Below are positions 62,008 through 64,000 of a stretch of DNA of 64,000 nt, one piece after another. The DNA comes from Thermomicrobiales bacterium (lineage in GTDB: Bacteria; Chloroflexota; Chloroflexia; Thermomicrobiales; UBA6265): contig JAWKPF010000011.1 in NCBI GenBank assembly GCA_041390825.1, forward strand, positions 1 through 64,000, in the 5' to 3' direction. Under the pieces are notes generated by a model, which worked only from the letters and a program-made list of their open reading frames with translations, was not told the DNA's origin and made no database searches. Both the position numbers and the translations under genes were made by a program. The first letter of the stretch is position 1, and each line of letters opens with the position of its first letter.

Positions 62008-63633
62008 CTACTGGTCGAGCCAGACCTGCCGGACAGAGATGTTCGAACCAGTCGGGATGTGCTCGTAGCCCATCACATAGGTCTTCATCGCCTCGTATTG
62101 CTGGCCGATGAAGAGACAAACCCAGGGGAGATCGACCAACAGTTTCTCGGAGATCGTCTGGTAGATCTCGGTACGGGCAGCAAGATCGGTGGTCGCGATG
62201 CCGTCGTCGATCAGCTGGTCCATCTCGGGATCGGAGTATTGGCTGAAGTTTCCGCCCTCCCCGGTCTTGAAATTGCGATAGATCAGGCTGTTTGGATCGA
62301 CGTAGGTGCTGTCGCCCGTCACGACCACGTCGAAGTCGAAGTCTGTGTAGACCGTCTGCAGCATGGAACCGGTATCGAGCAGGTTGAGCTCGGCTTCGAT
62401 ACCGATCTGCTTGAGCTGCTCCTGCACCACGACAGCGGCGTTTTTCAGGAAGCCATATTCCGCCCAGCCGGTGAGCGTCGTCTTGATCCCGTCAGGGAAC
62501 CCAGCCTCGGCCAAGAGCGCTTTGGCGCCTTCGATGTCGGGCGCGGGAATCTCGCGCTCGCCCAGACTGGCCCAGAAGTCAGCGGCAAAGATCTGCTCGG
62601 TCGGCGTGCCGTATCCCGAGAGGGCTGCGTCGATGATCGGGCCGCGGTCGACCGCCATGGAGATGGCCTTGCGCACCTGCGGGTTGTCGAACGGCTCGCG
62701 GGTGAGATTGAACGCGATCATCCGGATCTGCTGGATGGAGTTGCCAGCCAGCTTGATGCTGGAGTCCGCCTCCAGGATTGGAATATCCTGCGACGGCACA
62801 TACTCGATGAAATCGACCGTTCCCTGAATCAGCGCCGCAGTGCGCGAATTGTCCTCGGCGGCGATCAACATCTCCACGGCGTCGAGATACGGCAAACCGG
62901 ATTCGAAGTAGTCCGGGTTTTTCTCGAGCTTGATGTGCGTGTTCGGCACGTACTCGACGAACTTGAACGGTCCGGAGCCGACCGCGACCTGCATTAGGTC
63001 GCCATGCTCCTCGACGACTTCCTTCGGGATGATGATGCATCCCATACCGGAAAGCTCGACCAGGAAGGCCGCGTTCGGCTGGGTCAGCGTGATCACGACC
63101 GTTTCGTCATCCGGGGCTTCGATGGATTGCATGGAAACCAGCGAGCCAGCCGTCGGCGACGCGGTGGCGGGATCCACCAGCCGCTCGAAGCTGTACTTCA
63201 CATCCGCGGCCACGACCGCGCGCCCATTGTGGAAGGTAGCGGGATTCAGCTTGAAGGTATAGGTCAACCCGTCCTCGGAAATCTCCCAGGACTTGGCCAG
63301 GTCTGGCCGGACCGTGAGATCGGGATTCACCTGGGTCAGGAAGCTGTAGATCAGCTCGGTCGCTTTCCACAATGCCGTCGCGGAGTTGAGCTGCGGATCG
63401 AGCCCACCCGGATCGGATTGCATACCCATGCGGAGCGTTCCGCCCGGCTTGACATCTGCTGGATCGCCCGGAGTGGCATCCTGCGCGTAGGCGGAGCCGA
63501 CGAGACCGGTTCCGGTGGAGGTAACTGCCGCCGCAGCGCCAGCAAGACCGGCAGTCCGAATCATCAGATTTCGGCGGGACAGGTCTCCCTTGAGAAATGA
63601 ACGAAACATTGCTTCGAACTGATCGTTGCTCAC
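62008..63633 (-). CDS. Peptide/solute-binding protein of ABC importer (family 5), copy 2
   Basis: 541 residues from a GTG with GGGAG five bases upstream. Tat-type signal (LSRRNLMIRTAG) ending AYAQDATPG. Same SBP_bac_5 architecture as copy 1 (GGTLRMGMQSDPGGLDPQL, ISEDGLTYTFKLNP, YFESGLPYLDAVEML). Differences cluster in the binding-lobe and C-terminal regions (KTGEGGNFSQYSDPEMDQL versus YTGEGGNFVGYSNPQADEL), so the two may differ in ligand. Divergent from the amidohydrolase-like gene. Confidence 0.94.
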   Translation of the reverse strand: MSNDQFEAMFRSFLKGDLSRRNLMIRTAGLAGAAAAVTSTGTGLVGSAYAQDATPGDPADVKPGGTLRMGMQSDPGGLDPQLNSATALWKATELIYSFLTQVNPDLTVRPDLAKSWEISEDGLTYTFKLNPATFHNGRAVVAADVKYSFERLVDPATASPTAGSLVSMQSIEAPDDETVVITLTQPNAAFLVELSGMGCIIIPKEVVEEHGDLMQVAVGSGPFKFVEYVPNTHIKLEKNPDYFESGLPYLDAVEMLIAAEDNSRTAALIQGTVDFIEYVPSQDIPILEADSSIKLAGNSIQQIRMIAFNLTREPFDNPQVRKAISMAVDRGPIIDAALSGYGTPTEQIFAADFWASLGEREIPAPDIEGAKALLAEAGFPDGIKTTLTGWAEYGFLKNAAVVVQEQLKQIGIEAELNLLDTGSMLQTVYTDFDFDVVVTGDSTYVDPNSLIYRNFKTGEGGNFSQYSDPEMDQLIDDGIATTDLAARTEIYQTISEKLLVDLPWVCLFIGQQYEAMKTYVMGYEHIPTGSNISVRQVWLDQ

Positions 63634-63782
63634 CCAGGCTCCCTACGCGACGATACGAATCTATCGTGCCGTCCCCCAGCACCGATCTGTGATGACCACA
63701 AAAAGGGCACGGACGATTCACGATCTGCCAGTATAGCCTGACACATCGACTGAAAATCCATTTCAGCCAGGAGATTCGATAC

Positions 63783-64000
63783 GTGACGCGAACGAGCATT
63801 TCCGGACGATGGGTGGTAGGCAGCGATGGTGCATCGCACCGGCTGATCGAGAACGGATCTGTCGTCTTCTCGGACAACCACATCGAGTTCGTGGGTCGCG
63901 ATTTTCCAGGTGACGTGGATCGGGAGATCGATGCCGGTGACACGCTGATCGCGCCGGGATTTGTCGATCTGGACGCCTTGTTCGACCTGGACACGACCGT
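63783..64000 (+). CDS. Amidohydrolase-like protein, N-terminal part (runs off the window)
   Basis: GTG at 63783 with AGGAG nine bases upstream. 72 residues are visible: a beta-sandwich N-terminus (ISGRWVVGSDG, LIENGSVVFSDNHIEFVG) and LIAPGFVDLDALFDLDTT. In most amidohydrolases this point reads GFVDxHxH; here Asp replaces both His (DLDALFD). A subgroup of chlorohydrolase-like proteins has this form, but I cannot judge catalysis without the rest. Confidence 0.75.
   Translation, partial: MTRTSISGRWVVGSDGASHRLIENGSVVFSDNHIEFVGRDFPGDVDREIDAGDTLIAPGFVDLDALFDLDTT

Overview
The window (about 62% GC by eye) looks like a chromosomal segment of a monoderm, high-GC bacterium of the Chloroflexota, most likely class Thermomicrobia. 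This is inferred from several traits: exported proteins whose mature N-termini run 'AQDATPVASP' or similar, LPXTG-like surface proteins without outer-membrane genes, an F420-type LLM oxidoreductase, Tat-type solute-binding proteins, and the layout of the rpmH-to-mnmE cluster. No marker gene was compared, so the assignment is an inference.

Layout. 1-1014 is the N-terminal part of smc (minus). 1.2-30 kb is rich in exported proteins: a TIM-barrel/DUF309 fusion; a thrombospondin-3 / Asn-Thr-Pro-Thr repeat surface protein ending in LPGTG; a seven-module protein ending in LPSTG; a KimA-like potassium permease; a Tat-exported rhodanese downstream of gltX; META-domain and other small secreted proteins; two microproteins; an LLM oxidoreductase; a six-SH3 protein with a decayed M23 domain; a frameshifted class III aminotransferase; a GH114-like protein; a cupin; and a giant 2041-residue protein of 15 Cys-containing CnaB-like modules. 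30-37.5 kb holds DinB, ABC-F, two tandem lipoprotein serine hydrolases, a methyltransferase, VOC, a DUF6941-like protein and a GNAT. 37.4-43.8 kb is the cluster rpmH-rnpA-yidD-yidC-jag-pfkB-mnmE-small membrane protein-GNAT (all minus). No dnaA is visible beside it.

44-45 kb holds a PqqD-domain gene that appears frameshifted. 45.6-52.6 kb (mostly plus) has two GNATs, a DHA2-type exporter, a cytosine-deaminase-like amidohydrolase, soxR (minus) and a divergent MFS exporter, with a near-perfect SoxR operator between the two. 52.6-63.6 kb (minus) carries a sugar-type ABC importer (two permeases plus binding protein), an MscS channel, and an oligopeptide-type ABC importer (DppB, DppC and two near-duplicate binding proteins). 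Neither importer has an ATPase gene here. The window ends in the start of another amidohydrolase-like gene (plus).

The most striking non-genic signal is a set of intergenic heptanucleotide tandem arrays, each with its own 7-mer. Several are arranged as inverted arms around a spacer, and they sit at gene 3' ends or terminators.
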